DNA from: Gordonia asplenii
GTDB taxonomy: Bacteria; Actinomycetota; Actinomycetes; Mycobacteriales; Mycobacteriaceae
Direction of reading: 5' to 3'
Length of the DNA stretch: 64,000 nucleotides
NCBI RefSeq assembly: GCF_012933505.1
Contig: NZ_JABBNB010000020.1
Location: 53,709-117,708 of the forward strand
Positions 9,816 to 19,000 of the stretch are shown piece by piece. The first letter of the stretch is position 1, and each line of letters opens with the position of its first letter. Under the pieces are notes generated by a model. That model was not told the origin of the DNA, ran no database searches, and saw only the letters and a list, made by a program, of their open reading frames with translations. Position numbers and translations under genes: made by a program.

Positions 9816-10250
9816 GCGTGTGTTCGTTTCGAGTCAGGCGCCGACGCCGGTTGGCTGGTTGAGCCGGGCCGGAGCGTTCAGCGAAGACTATTCATTCCGC
9901 TGGTTGAGCCGGGTCGGAGCGCTAGCGCAGGCCCGTGTCGAAACCACGTGACCTGACGACGTCAGCACAACCAAACACTTAGCGACGACAGTGGGCGACC
10001 AGCCAGGCGTCGGTCGCCGTCGTCGAGTCGAAACCCATGTACCACAATGCCATTGGGTGCAATGGGCGTGGAGTTCGACCTGAACTCAACTGAATTCGTT
10101 GTGGCACTATGGTTTCCGTCGGGTTGGCGCTAGCGCAGGCACTCTCGACAAGCGAAATACGAGCCAACGGCGCTGGCCGTGTCCAAAGGCGGTCGTGCGA
10201 ATTCTCGGCTGTTGCAAGGTGTTTGGTGGCGTTAGCAGGCTCATGTTGCG
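9816..10250. repeat. Gene-free left flank of the island with family A repeats
   Basis: No gene is recognisable. A partial family A element starts at 9855 and a complete 46-base copy lies at 9901-9946: ends TGGTTGAG and CGAAACCA, with a central CGCTAGCG palindrome. The bases just outside the full copy (containing AACCAAACACTTAG, read on the other strand as CTAAGTGTTTGGTT) resemble the left flanks of the copies at 10251 and 24448. The repeated unit is therefore larger than the palindrome, roughly 100 bases. The rest of the stretch shows nothing I can interpret. Confidence 0.65.
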
Positions 10251-10566
10251 TGGTTTCGACACGGGTCTGCGCTAGCGCTTCGACCCGGCTCAACCGGCGG
10301 AGGGGTGCGGCTCAAACCGGCGGAGGGGGTGCGGCTCAAACCAGCGCAGGCGTACGGCTGGCAGCCTTGTGTTGCGTGGTTTCGACGCGGGTCTTCGCTA
10401 GCGCTTCGACCCGGCTCAACCGGCGGAGCGGGTGTCTCAACCGGCGGAGGGGGTGCGGCTCAAACCGGCGGAGGGGGTGTCTCAACCGGCGGAGGGGGTG
10501 CGGCTCAACCAGCGGAGGGGATGTCTCACCCAGCGGAGGGCGGCTCAAACCAGCCGGAGCGGGTCC
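10251..10566. repeat. Two family A repeats followed by tandem arrays of their 3' end
   Basis: Inverted family A copies start at 10251 and 10377 (TGGTTTCGAC ... CCGGCTCAACC). After each, the terminal segment CTCAACCGGCGGAGGGG or a close variant repeats head to tail with units of about 21-24 bases: about three units after the first copy and about seven after the second, ending at about 10566, just short of the stop of the reductase gene. Units differ by whether GTGCGG or GTGT links them and by CGG/CAG changes. There is no unique spacer between units, so this is a tandem repeat and not a CRISPR array. Confidence 0.8.
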
Positions 10567-10574
10567 GTCGGCAG

Positions 10575-11456
10575 CTAGCGGCCCGACCCGCACAGCGTCG
10601 CCTGGGCGGCGAATCCCTGCTGGCCCAGGCCGGCGGCCTCTGCGGCGGAGAGCAGTTCGGCCGAGGCCTCGATCATCCGGGAGCGATGACCCGCGCGGCG
10701 CATCGCGTCGAGGCACATCCCCATGCCCGCGGAATAGACCGCGATCGTCGCCTGGTCGGTGTCGTACCGTTTCGCCTCGATGTCCGCCGCGGTCGACGCG
10801 GTGACCGATCCCAGCAGGTCGACGACGGTCTGGGTGACGTCGGTCAGTTCGCCTGCCGTCAGCCCCTGTTCCAGCGCGTACGACGCCGCTTCGACATACG
10901 CGGCGAGCGCGGCGATGTAGAAGCCACCCGACATCGTGACCTCCAGGATGCTCGCGCCGCGTATCCGGGACGAGACGTGGGTCACGTGGCCGAGCGCGGT
11001 CAGCACCGATCGGTTGACGTCCCACGTCGGCGCGGGGCCGGAGACGAGGATCAGACCGTCCGGGGTGCCGATGTGCTCCGGGTAGCACAGGATCGATCCG
11101 TCGAGGTAGTCCGCGCCGCGGGCGGTGACCCAGCGGTGCATCTCGTCGGCGTCGTCGGGCGTACCGGTTCCGACGTTGACGATCGTCGTGTCCGCCCAGG
11201 TCGAGACCTCGTCGAGTGCGGATCGGGTCGTGTCGTAGGTGGCGGTGCAGGTCACGACCAGGTTCGTCGATCGGACCGCGGTGTCGATGTCGTCGATCGG
11301 GGTGACGCCGTGGTCGGCGAGGGCGCGTGCCTTCTCGGGCGTCCTATTCCAAGCCGCGACGGTATGGCCTTTGCGAGCGAGAGCCCGGGCGAGCGCCGAT
11401 CCCATCAGGCCGCAGCCGACGACGAGCACGTCGTAAGTACTGTTGGGTGTGGTCAC
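10575..11456 (-). CDS. Imine-reductase-like NAD(P)-dependent oxidoreductase
   Basis: 293 residues from a GTG with AAAGGA eight bases upstream. The N-terminal Rossmann fold shows GCGLMG and then AWNRTPEKA, whose Asn-Arg points to NADPH. The segment YLDGSILCYPEHIGTP and the all-helical C-terminal half fit the beta-hydroxyacid-dehydrogenase/imine-reductase branch. At the position where imine reductases usually carry the catalytic Asp or Tyr on the interdomain helix, I read ILEVTM, which suggests Glu. Members reduce C=N or C=O bonds. It is the last gene of the leftward operon, 96 bases after the MFS gene, and could act on an imine or keto product of the pathway. Substrate unknown. Confidence 0.75.
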   Translation of the reverse strand: MTTPNSTYDVLVVGCGLMGSALARALARKGHTVAAWNRTPEKARALADHGVTPIDDIDTAVRSTNLVVTCTATYDTTRSALDEVSTWADTTIVNVGTGTPDDADEMHRWVTARGADYLDGSILCYPEHIGTPDGLILVSGPAPTWDVNRSVLTALGHVTHVSSRIRGASILEVTMSGGFYIAALAAYVEAASYALEQGLTAGELTDVTQTVVDLLGSVTASTAADIEAKRYDTDQATIAVYSAGMGMCLDAMRRAGHRSRMIEASAELLSAAEAAGLGQQGFAAQATLCGSGR

Positions 11457-11552
11457 GTGAGGATTCCTTTGGCTGTTGGTTGATTGGGATTGGTGTCGTA
11501 TCGGCGGCCGGGTCGGATTGCCTGCGGCCGCCGATACGAAGTGGGTGGTGCG

Positions 11553-13022
11553 TCAGACCGCTGCGGTGGTCCGTCGGCGGTTGCGGGCCTGCGACACCAC
11601 GACGGTGACGACGATTAGCAGGGCCAATCCGACGGCTACCCAGTAGGCCACGCCGTACAGGTATTCCTTCGCCACCGCGATGTCGGTGCCGGTGAGCAGC
11701 ACCGTCGACGTGCTCAGGATCAGCGTGACGAGCGCCGAGCCGACCGCGAATCCGACGGCCATGGCGACTCCGCCGATCGCCGCTGCCATGCCCGCCTTCT
11801 CTTCCGGTACCGCGAGCTGAACGATGGCCAGGCAGCCGGTGTAGCCGACGGCGCAACCGAGGCCGATGACGGCCGCGCCGACCAGGTAACTCCACTGCTG
11901 ATCGTGAACCACCGCGAGCAATGCGAGCCCCGCACCGGCCAGGAGCGCACCGGCGATCAAGACGGTGCCACCGCGGCCCGCGACGACCGGCTTCTCCGCA
12001 ATGGAGCCGGCCACCAGGAAGGTAACCGCGAACGGCACCATCAGGAACCCTGTTTGCAGTGCGGTGCGGCCCAGTCCGTAGGACTCGCCGGCCGGGAGGT
12101 AACTCGGATCCATCTGCACGTAGTTGCTCAGCAGGACCAGGAAGGCGGCGTTCACTACGGCGAACAGCGCGATGGCGATGCAGGCGGCGGCGACGAAGGG
12201 TGCCCGCACTAGTTCGGCGTCGAACACCGGTGTCGCCGATCGCCGCTGAGCCACTACCCAGCCGATCGCAGCGATGATGCCGATGGCAGCCGGAATGAGC
12301 GCGGCGGAGCCCCAGATCACGCCTTGGGTCAGGGCCAGCAGGATCGTCGCAACCCAGGCGACCATCCAGACGGTGCCGAGCGTGCCCATCGGGGTCCGGG
12401 CGTTGGAGACCGTCGAGCGAGGGATCGTGACCCAGCAGGCGAGAGTCGTGACGGCGAAGATGGCGGTCAGAATATAGAAGAAGTCCTGGATGGAGAGATC
12501 CTGGACGATGATGCCGCCGCCGATCATGCCCGCGACGATGCCGACGCCGGTGGACACCACCAGCACGGCGACGGCGGTGCTGAGCCCGCCCTCACCGAGT
12601 GTTCGACGAAGCAGACCGAGCGGGAGCATCTGCGAACCGCATCCGAAACCGAGGATGGCCGCGCCGATGATCAGGGTCGCATAGGAGTTGCCGATGGCCG
12701 GGATCACGGCGCCGACAGTCAATGCGCCGGTGGCGATCACCGCCGCGCTGCGATCGCCGATCACATCCGAGACCCGGGGCAGCAGGACGAAACCGGCGCC
12801 ACTGCCCAGGGTGAGGACCGTGAAGATCCAGGTGGCGGCCGATACGGTGGTGAGCTGGTACTGCGCCTGGATAACTGGAAGCAGCGGCGGTAGCACGAAC
12901 ACGATCGCGTTCGACAGCAGTGCGAGGAGCGCGCCGACAGCGATGAGCGCCAGCCGCCGCGCTCCTTCCTGGACACCGTCGGCGGCGATGGTCACCGGGA
13001 CTGCGGTGGGGATGTCGTTCAT
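11553..13022 (-). CDS. MFS transporter, DHA2-like with about 14 membrane helices
   Basis: 489 residues, almost entirely hydrophobic helices (about 14) with short loops and a basic C-terminus. The family loop motif is seen as LLPRVSDVIGDRS after helix 2. Length and helix number match the 14-helix proton-coupled MFS group, which includes drug exporters and some nutrient permeases. The gene starts 10 bases after the preceding saccharopine-dehydrogenase-like gene, so it belongs to the same operon. In that context it may import the substrate or export an intermediate; direction cannot be decided from sequence. Confidence 0.88.
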   Translation of the reverse strand: MNDIPTAVPVTIAADGVQEGARRLALIAVGALLALLSNAIVFVLPPLLPVIQAQYQLTTVSAATWIFTVLTLGSGAGFVLLPRVSDVIGDRSAAVIATGALTVGAVIPAIGNSYATLIIGAAILGFGCGSQMLPLGLLRRTLGEGGLSTAVAVLVVSTGVGIVAGMIGGGIIVQDLSIQDFFYILTAIFAVTTLACWVTIPRSTVSNARTPMGTLGTVWMVAWVATILLALTQGVIWGSAALIPAAIGIIAAIGWVVAQRRSATPVFDAELVRAPFVAAACIAIALFAVVNAAFLVLLSNYVQMDPSYLPAGESYGLGRTALQTGFLMVPFAVTFLVAGSIAEKPVVAGRGGTVLIAGALLAGAGLALLAVVHDQQWSYLVGAAVIGLGCAVGYTGCLAIVQLAVPEEKAGMAAAIGGVAMAVGFAVGSALVTLILSTSTVLLTGTDIAVAKEYLYGVAYWVAVGLALLIVVTVVVSQARNRRRTTAAV

Positions 13023-13032
13023 GGGAGGTTCC

Positions 13033-14193
13033 TTACTGGGCGTCGGCGCCGACGATCGGCTCCGAGGTGATGTCGAACAGCGGTCCGGCGGCGTCGGGAA
13101 GGGTGTAGAGCGGGTCGAGCGATTCCATGAGGAGGTCGAAGGGAACGAGGTCTTCCGGGGTATTCACACCGGGCCGGGAGATCTGCCCGCGCAGCAGCAT
13201 GCGGGCGCTCACCGCTGCCGGGATGGCGGTGGCGCCGGCCATCCGCCCCTCCGACCAGCGCTGAGTGCTGACCGCGGTCCGCGTCGGAACGCCGGCCCGC
13301 TCGCCGACGGCCAGTGCCCACAGGCTGGGGGTACGACGAGTGCGCGGTGCATCGACGGGGCGGCTGATACCGTCCTCGACGCGCAGTGCGGCATCGTGGA
13401 CCGACAGTTCGCCCGCGTCGACGGCGGCCATGATCGGTGCGATGCCGCCGAACCACCAAGCCGGACCGGCCATGACGTTGTAGCAACGGCGCAGGTCGGG
13501 GTACCGCCGAGGCAGGGTGACGGTCTCCGGGTGGCCGATGGTGCGGACGTCGATGTCGCCGAGGCCGGGATAGTGCAGGCGCATCGGTTCCAGCGGGGTC
13601 ACCAGGGCGTCGACGCCACCCTCGACGACCCGTACCTTTCCGGTGCATTCGTGGACCAGGTGCAGTATCGCGGCGGCCGGGCGGGCGCCGCCGGGTTCGC
13701 TCTCGGTACCCGCGACCACCCACCCCGTGTAGAGCTCGTGCACGACGTCGAGCTCGGCCGCGGCGCGGGCGGCGAGAACATTCGACACACCGGGGCTGGC
13801 CCCCATGCCGATCAGCGCGGTGACGCCGGCGGCCTGGGCACGCGCATGCCACTCGAGTGCTTCGAGCGTCGGCTCCCAGTCGTCGTTGATGTCGACGTAG
13901 TCGACGGCGGCGTCGATCGCGGCGCTGAGCACCCGCTCACCGAAGATCGTGAACGGGCCCAGCGTGCTGAGCACCACCGCGGACCCGGCGAAGTGCGACG
14001 CCAGGTCGTCGGCGAGGGCGTCGACGACGACGGGCCTGATCTTGCGCCGACAATGCTCGTCGAGGGTGAGCAGGGTCAACGGCTCGACGTCGCGGTCGAG
14101 GACCTGCACCTCGCTGACCTCGTCGAATGTCGCGAGGGTCTCGACGGCTTTGCGGCCCATCGCGCCCGCGCCGCCAACAACGGTTACCAACAT
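13033..14193 (-). CDS. Saccharopine-dehydrogenase-like NAD(P)-binding protein
   Basis: 386 residues. The N-terminal Rossmann motif VVGGAGAMG is followed by LDRD at the end of the second strand and VVLSTLGPF, a pattern of the saccharopine dehydrogenase/trans-acting enoyl reductase group. A second domain includes GMGASPGVSN, often seen in this family, and a long C-terminal half. Members include lysine-ketoglutarate reductases and enzymes acting on amine adducts or lipids. It lies 10 bases after the monooxygenase gene. In an amine-processing operon a role on an amino acid-like adduct is attractive, but no specific reaction can be assigned. Confidence 0.8.
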   Translation of the reverse strand: MLVTVVGGAGAMGRKAVETLATFDEVSEVQVLDRDVEPLTLLTLDEHCRRKIRPVVVDALADDLASHFAGSAVVLSTLGPFTIFGERVLSAAIDAAVDYVDINDDWEPTLEALEWHARAQAAGVTALIGMGASPGVSNVLAARAAAELDVVHELYTGWVVAGTESEPGGARPAAAILHLVHECTGKVRVVEGGVDALVTPLEPMRLHYPGLGDIDVRTIGHPETVTLPRRYPDLRRCYNVMAGPAWWFGGIAPIMAAVDAGELSVHDAALRVEDGISRPVDAPRTRRTPSLWALAVGERAGVPTRTAVSTQRWSEGRMAGATAIPAAVSARMLLRGQISRPGVNTPEDLVPFDLLMESLDPLYTLPDAAGPLFDITSEPIVGADAQ

Positions 14194-14203
14194 GTCGTGC
14201 TCC

Positions 14204-15652
14204 TTATCCGAGGTTTTCGTAGTGCAGAACGCCGTCGTCGACGGAGACGAGAAGCTCCGTAGTGTCGGCGTATCGCTGCGGGTTGATCCAGGGCGCGGTG
14301 TCGCCCTGATGCGGGAGATGCGCTTGCGCGCGCTGCAGGTACCCCGACGACACGCCGGTGACGTAGGGGAGGGCGGGTGGCTCGTCGGTCAACCGTGGAG
14401 TGACGCGCGTGGCGCCGACGTCGTCCATGTGCTGCAGAATTCGGCACCAGTACTCGTTGACGGCCTCGATGCGCAGCGTCCACGACGCGTTGATGAAGCC
14501 GAAGGCGTAGACCAGGTTCGGCACCCCGGAGTAGGCGAGCCCCTTGTAGGTCCAGCACTGCCCGATGTCGACCGGGACGCCGTCGACGTCGAAGACGGCC
14601 TCGCCGCCCATCACGACGTTGAGTCCGGTGGCCTTGACGATGATGTCGGCGTCGATGTGTTCGCCGTCCCACATCTCCACCCCGGTCGGCGTGATCCGGG
14701 CGATCTCGCCGGTGGCAACCGCCGCGCGGCCGTCGTCGATGGCGTGGAACAGATCGGCGTCGGGGACGACGCAGACGCGTTGATCCCACGGTTCGTAGGT
14801 CGGCGTGAAGTGCCGCTTGCGGACGTCCTCGCCGACCACCTCGTCGATGGCCTCGAACAGCAGCTTCTTGAAGGCCTCGGGCTGCTGCCTGGCCTGCGCG
14901 TACGTCTCCTGCTGGTTCGCGAGATTCCGCAGCCGGATCCGCGTGAAGGCGACTTCGGGACCGAGTTCGCGGCGCAGGTCGTCGGCCTCGACGTCGATGC
15001 CGTCCTCGACGAAGACGTAGCTCGGCGAGCGTTGAATCATGGTCACCTTGGCGGCGTCGCGCGCCAGGTTGGGGACCAGCGTGATCGACGTCGCGCCGGA
15101 CCCGACGACGGCGATGTTCTTGCCGGCATAGTCGAGGTCGGCGGGCCAGTGTTGCGGGTGGATCAGCCGGCCGGCGAAGGTGTCCTCACCGGTCAGCGTC
15201 GGGTTGAAGCCGCCCCGGTAGCTGTAGTAGCCGGTGCCGAGATAGACGAATCGGGCACGCAGGACTTGGATTCCGTCGGCGGTTTCGACGGTGAGTTTCC
15301 ACTGGTCGTCGGCGCTGTCGAAGGACGCCGCCGCGAGTCTCGACCCGAACCTGATGTGACGGTCGATGCCGAAACGTTCGGTGGTCTCGCGCAGATACTC
15401 CTTGATCGCCCCGCCGGCGGCGATCGCCTCCGGCGCGGTCCACGGGTTGAATCCGTAGCCGAGGGTGAACATGTCGCTGTCGGAGCGGATCCCCGGATAG
15501 CGGAACAGGTCCCACGTTCCGCCGACGGCGTCGCGCGCCTCGAGGACGGTGAACGACTTCGCGGGACAGTTCTGCTGCAGTTGGACGGCGGCGGCGATGC
15601 CGGAGATCCCGGCCCCGACGATCACGACGTCGAATTCGTCAGCGGTGTACAT
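14204..15652 (-). CDS. Flavin-dependent monooxygenase, Baeyer-Villiger type
   Basis: 482 residues from the ATG at 15652, with AAAGGG upstream. Two Rossmann motifs are visible: GAGISG at residues 13-18 for FAD and GSGATS at about 185 for NADPH. Between them FAGRLIHPQHWP (about 159-170) fits the Baeyer-Villiger fingerprint FxGxxxHxxxWP. Such enzymes insert oxygen next to a ketone to give an ester or lactone; close relatives oxidise N or S. The gene overlaps the end of the acyl-CoA ligase gene by 14 bases. Whether the operon substrate is a ketone or an amine nitrogen is open. Confidence 0.88.
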   Translation of the reverse strand: MYTADEFDVVIVGAGISGIAAAVQLQQNCPAKSFTVLEARDAVGGTWDLFRYPGIRSDSDMFTLGYGFNPWTAPEAIAAGGAIKEYLRETTERFGIDRHIRFGSRLAAASFDSADDQWKLTVETADGIQVLRARFVYLGTGYYSYRGGFNPTLTGEDTFAGRLIHPQHWPADLDYAGKNIAVVGSGATSITLVPNLARDAAKVTMIQRSPSYVFVEDGIDVEADDLRRELGPEVAFTRIRLRNLANQQETYAQARQQPEAFKKLLFEAIDEVVGEDVRKRHFTPTYEPWDQRVCVVPDADLFHAIDDGRAAVATGEIARITPTGVEMWDGEHIDADIIVKATGLNVVMGGEAVFDVDGVPVDIGQCWTYKGLAYSGVPNLVYAFGFINASWTLRIEAVNEYWCRILQHMDDVGATRVTPRLTDEPPALPYVTGVSSGYLQRAQAHLPHQGDTAPWINPQRYADTTELLVSVDDGVLHYENLG

Positions 15653-17117
15653 CTGATGCCCTTTCACGGTGGTTGCGTGCGATGGCACGCCGATCGGCCT
15701 TGCCCGACGCCGTGCGCGGCAGTTCGTCGTAGACGGTCCAGTGCTCGGGGACGGCGTAGTCGGGGAGTTGGGTTCGCAGGTGCGTGCGCGCGGCGTCGAC
15801 GTCGAGCTCGGTCGACGACCGCAGCATCACGGCGACTCCGACACGCTGTTGCAACACGGGGTCGTCGATGGGGAAGACGGTCGCCTCGGCGATGGCCGGA
15901 AGGGCGGAGATCTTCGATTCGACGTGCGCGGGGAGCACCTTCTCGCCGCCCCGGTTGATGACGTCGTCGACGCGGCCGGTCAGCCACAGCAGGCCGTCGG
16001 CGTCGAGAAAGCCCAGGTCGCCGGTGCGTAGCCAGTCGCCGCTGATCTTCGCGGCGGTCAGTTCGGGCTGGTTGAAGTAGCGGCTCATCCGGGTCCGGCC
16101 GGCCACCCACACTTCACCCGGCTCGCCGGTCTCGCCGACGATCCGCACCTCGACGCCGGGCACCGGCAGGCCGACCGACTCGCCCTTGGTGGTGATCAAT
16201 TCAGCCGGCAGGACCGTGCAGGCCGAGGTGAACTCGGTCAACCCGTACCCGTGTAGGAGCACCAGCTGTGGCCAGCGGGTCAGCAGTTCCTCCGACCAGG
16301 CGGCCGGCATCGGGCTACCGCCGAACACGACCACCCGAGCCGTCGCGTATGCGGCGTCGGCGTCGTCGGCGACGGTGAGCAGCCGCAGGATGCTGGGCAC
16401 CGCGGTCAGATAGGTGACCGGACGTCTGCGCAGCTCAGCCAGCGCATCGGCGGTGCGATAGCGCCGCAGCAGGTGGGTGCTCGCGCCGACGGCGAGCATC
16501 GCGCCGAGCTGATCGTTGAATCCGGTGTTGTGGAACAACGGCACCAGTACCAGCGTGCTGTCGTTCGGTCCCAGGTCGGCGCATCGCGCGATGGTCTCCG
16601 CCGCACCCGACACGGCGTCGTGCGAGAGCACCGCCCCCTTCGGGGTCCCCGTGGTGCCGGAGGTGAAGCTGACGACCGCGTCGTCGTCGAGTACGGGCCA
16701 CGGGTGGCCGTCGTCGAGCGGGCTGTGGTTCGACGCCGCGAGATCGTCGAGCCGCACGGTGACGCGCCGTGCGCTCTCGGCGAGTGAACGGTGGTCGTCG
16801 TCGTAGGCGACGACCACGGCGTCGAGCAGGTCGCATTGCTCGCGGAACTGGTCGACGTTGAGCCGATTGTTGGCCGGTGACACGATCGCGCCGAGCCGCA
16901 GCCCCGCGAGATATGCCAGCACCCAGCCGATGCTGTTGTGCCCGACGATGACGAACCTGTCGCCGCGGCGTACACCGAGGTCGAGCAATGCGCCGGCGAC
17001 GCGGGCGACCCGGGTCCGCAGGTCGGCGTAGCTCAGCACGACGTCGGCGTCGACGAGGGCGACGCTGTCGGGGGCGACGTCGGCGTGCGCCCACACGGTG
17101 TGCACGAGTGTGGTCAT
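15639..17117 (-). CDS. AMP-dependent acyl-CoA ligase
   Basis: 492 residues from the ATG at 17117, which overlaps the stop of the hydrolase gene (ATGA). Adenylate-forming motifs are present in order: FTSGTTGTPKGAV, HGYGLTE, DWLRTGDLG, GRVDDVINRGGEKV and, near the C-terminus, PRTASGKADRR with the catalytic lysine. It activates a carboxylate to the acyl-CoA through an acyl-AMP. An ALDH and ADH upstream in the operon would supply a carboxylic acid, so it may prepare the acid for breakdown. The acid is not known. Confidence 0.88.
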   Translation of the reverse strand: MTTLVHTVWAHADVAPDSVALVDADVVLSYADLRTRVARVAGALLDLGVRRGDRFVIVGHNSIGWVLAYLAGLRLGAIVSPANNRLNVDQFREQCDLLDAVVVAYDDDHRSLAESARRVTVRLDDLAASNHSPLDDGHPWPVLDDDAVVSFTSGTTGTPKGAVLSHDAVSGAAETIARCADLGPNDSTLVLVPLFHNTGFNDQLGAMLAVGASTHLLRRYRTADALAELRRRPVTYLTAVPSILRLLTVADDADAAYATARVVVFGGSPMPAAWSEELLTRWPQLVLLHGYGLTEFTSACTVLPAELITTKGESVGLPVPGVEVRIVGETGEPGEVWVAGRTRMSRYFNQPELTAAKISGDWLRTGDLGFLDADGLLWLTGRVDDVINRGGEKVLPAHVESKISALPAIAEATVFPIDDPVLQQRVGVAVMLRSSTELDVDAARTHLRTQLPDYAVPEHWTVYDELPRTASGKADRRAIARNHRERASDVHR

Positions 17118-17869
17118 GACAGCTCTCCGACCAGCGACGCGGCACGCGCCTGTTCGACGACCCACTCGAAGGACGGATCCAGCTCGACGATCGCCTCGGG
17201 ATGCCACTGCAGACCGAGAACGGGCCGGCCGGGCAGTTCGATGGCTTCGACGACGCCGTCGGGTGCCCGCCCGGACACGATCAGACCGTCGCCCAGGTCG
17301 GCGACCGCCTGGTGATGCCACGAGTTCACGGCGAACCGGGGTCCGTAGAGCCGCGCGGCCAGTGTCGCGGGCGTGAAGTCCACCGGATGCTCCTTGTCGG
17401 GGCGGCGGTCGGGGATGGCTTGCGCCGAGACGTGGGTGATCGACGTTTTCGGCAGGTGCGGGATCAGCGTTCCGCCGAGTGCGACGTTGAGTACTTGATG
17501 TCCGCGGCAGATGCCGAGGATCGGGATACCGCGGCGTATTGCGTGGCGGACCAGCGCGATCTCGTAGTCGTCGCGTCGGCGGTCGATGGTCAGGACTTCA
17601 CCGTTGTCGGCGTCGAGCGGCGGTGGTCCGCCCCAGATCACCGGGTCGATGTCCTGCCCGCCGGTGACGACCAGCGCGTCGATCCGTTCGACGACGTCGG
17701 TGCCCGCGCTCTCATACGGCAGCTGGATCGGGATGCCGCCCGCCTCGGCGACCTTCTTGCCGAACTCGGCCCAGAACATGTCCACCTCGCCGGCCGCCCA
17801 GCGCTGGTCGAGGCCGTTGAGGGTGGTGCCGGAGATCCGGCGGCCGGTGATGGCGACCAGTGGTTTCAT
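17114..17869 (-). CDS. Gamma-glutamyl hydrolase of the peptidase C26 family (PuuD-like)
   Basis: 251 residues forming a class I glutamine-amidotransferase fold. The nucleophile is Cys121 in GICRGHQVLNVALGG and the catalytic pair is His223/Glu225 in QWHPE; VVTGGQDIDP and SWHHQAV are typical of the PuuD branch that cleaves gamma-glutamyl-GABA. These enzymes release the free acid or amine from a gamma-glutamyl amide. Both ends overlap neighbours by four bases (ATGA), a tight coupling with the ADH and the acyl-CoA ligase. The presence of a glutamine-synthetase-like gene in the same operon supports a gamma-glutamylation cycle. Confidence 0.9.
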   Translation of the reverse strand: MKPLVAITGRRISGTTLNGLDQRWAAGEVDMFWAEFGKKVAEAGGIPIQLPYESAGTDVVERIDALVVTGGQDIDPVIWGGPPPLDADNGEVLTIDRRRDDYEIALVRHAIRRGIPILGICRGHQVLNVALGGTLIPHLPKTSITHVSAQAIPDRRPDKEHPVDFTPATLAARLYGPRFAVNSWHHQAVADLGDGLIVSGRAPDGVVEAIELPGRPVLGLQWHPEAIVELDPSFEWVVEQARAASLVGELS

Positions 17870-18972
17870 GATCGTCTCCTGATGTCGGCGACGACGCGCG
17901 TGAGCCCGCCGTCGTGCATGAGTCGAAATCCCTCGTTGAGCTCGTCCAATCCGACGAATGCCGAGAGCATGCGATCCAGATCGAGTCGGCCCTGTTCGTA
18001 GAACCGCACGTAGTTGGGGATGTCGATGGGGAATCGGTTGGACCCCATGAAGGCGCCGTGCAGACGCTTCTCGGACGCGAAGAGGTCGGCGGCACGGATC
18101 GAGAGGGGCTGACTGTCGGGGACCAGGCCCAGCACGGTGGCGGTGCCGCCCGGACCGAGCATGGCGAACGACTGCTCGACGGTCGCGGCCAGACCGATCG
18201 CCTCGAACGAGTAGTCGACGCCGCCGGAGGTCAATTCGCGGACCGCCTCGACGCTGTCGGTGGCCGCGGCGTCGACGGTGGCGGTCGCGCCGAAGGTGAG
18301 CGCATCGGTGAGCCGCTGCGCGTTGGTGTCGACCGCGACGATGGTGGCCGCACCCGCGAGGCGAGCACCCTGGATGGCGGCGATGCCGACTCCACCGCAC
18401 CCGACGACGGCGACGCTCGATCCGGGTTCCACGCGGGCACTGCGGAACACCGCGCTCATCCCGGTCACGATCGCGCAGCCCAGCACCGATGCCGCGGCCA
18501 GCGGCATCGAATGGGGAATGGCGACGACGGAATGCTGGTGAACGACCATCGCGGTGGCGAACGCGCCCAGTCCCGCGGTGGGATGCACCGATGCGCCGAA
18601 CTGGTTGGTGAGGACCGGCCGGTCACGTTCGCGGAGCCGACCACGGCCGGCGCACAGCGTCAACCGCCCGGCCAGGCAGTAGTGGCAGGATCCGCAGTAG
18701 GAGCTGAGGCAGGTCACCACGTGATCGCCGGGTACGACGGTGGTGACGCGGTCGCCGACGCGGCGGACCACGCCGGATGCCTCGTGGCCGAGCACCGTCG
18801 GGCAGCCGGCGGGCCAGATCCCGTCGATCTCGTGCAGATCCGAGCGGCACAGGCCGGCGTAGTGGATGTCGATCAGGACTTCGTCGGGGCCGGGGTCGTC
18901 GAGCAGGAGGGTCTCCAGTTCGAGCTTCCCGGGGGCCGCGTTCAAGACGGCGGCGGTTATCTGTTCAGGCAT
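17866..18972 (-). CDS. Zinc-dependent alcohol dehydrogenase
   Basis: 368 residues, medium-chain dehydrogenase family. Catalytic zinc ligands fit Cys42 (GLCRSD) and His63 (GHE); structural zinc ligands are Cys93, 96, 99 and 107 (CGSCHYCLAGRLTLC). The cofactor motif is GCGGVG followed by VAVDTN, indicating NAD. Closest in appearance to the class III/NDMA-dependent group. It would oxidise a primary or secondary alcohol, for instance the product of the PhyH hydroxylase encoded two genes upstream, before the ALDH. The ATG at 18972 is 28 bases after the ALDH stop and the stop overlaps the hydrolase start by four bases. Confidence 0.9.
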   Translation of the reverse strand: MPEQITAAVLNAAPGKLELETLLLDDPGPDEVLIDIHYAGLCRSDLHEIDGIWPAGCPTVLGHEASGVVRRVGDRVTTVVPGDHVVTCLSSYCGSCHYCLAGRLTLCAGRGRLRERDRPVLTNQFGASVHPTAGLGAFATAMVVHQHSVVAIPHSMPLAAASVLGCAIVTGMSAVFRSARVEPGSSVAVVGCGGVGIAAIQGARLAGAATIVAVDTNAQRLTDALTFGATATVDAAATDSVEAVRELTSGGVDYSFEAIGLAATVEQSFAMLGPGGTATVLGLVPDSQPLSIRAADLFASEKRLHGAFMGSNRFPIDIPNYVRFYEQGRLDLDRMLSAFVGLDELNEGFRLMHDGGLTRVVADIRRRS

Positions 18973-19000
18973 GGCATTCTCACTTGGCCGGTGGCCGCGA

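Noticed and set aside
10305..11483. Long rightward open frame over the repeat array and reductase
   Set aside because: It is antisense to a well-supported reductase gene and contains the translated tandem repeat.
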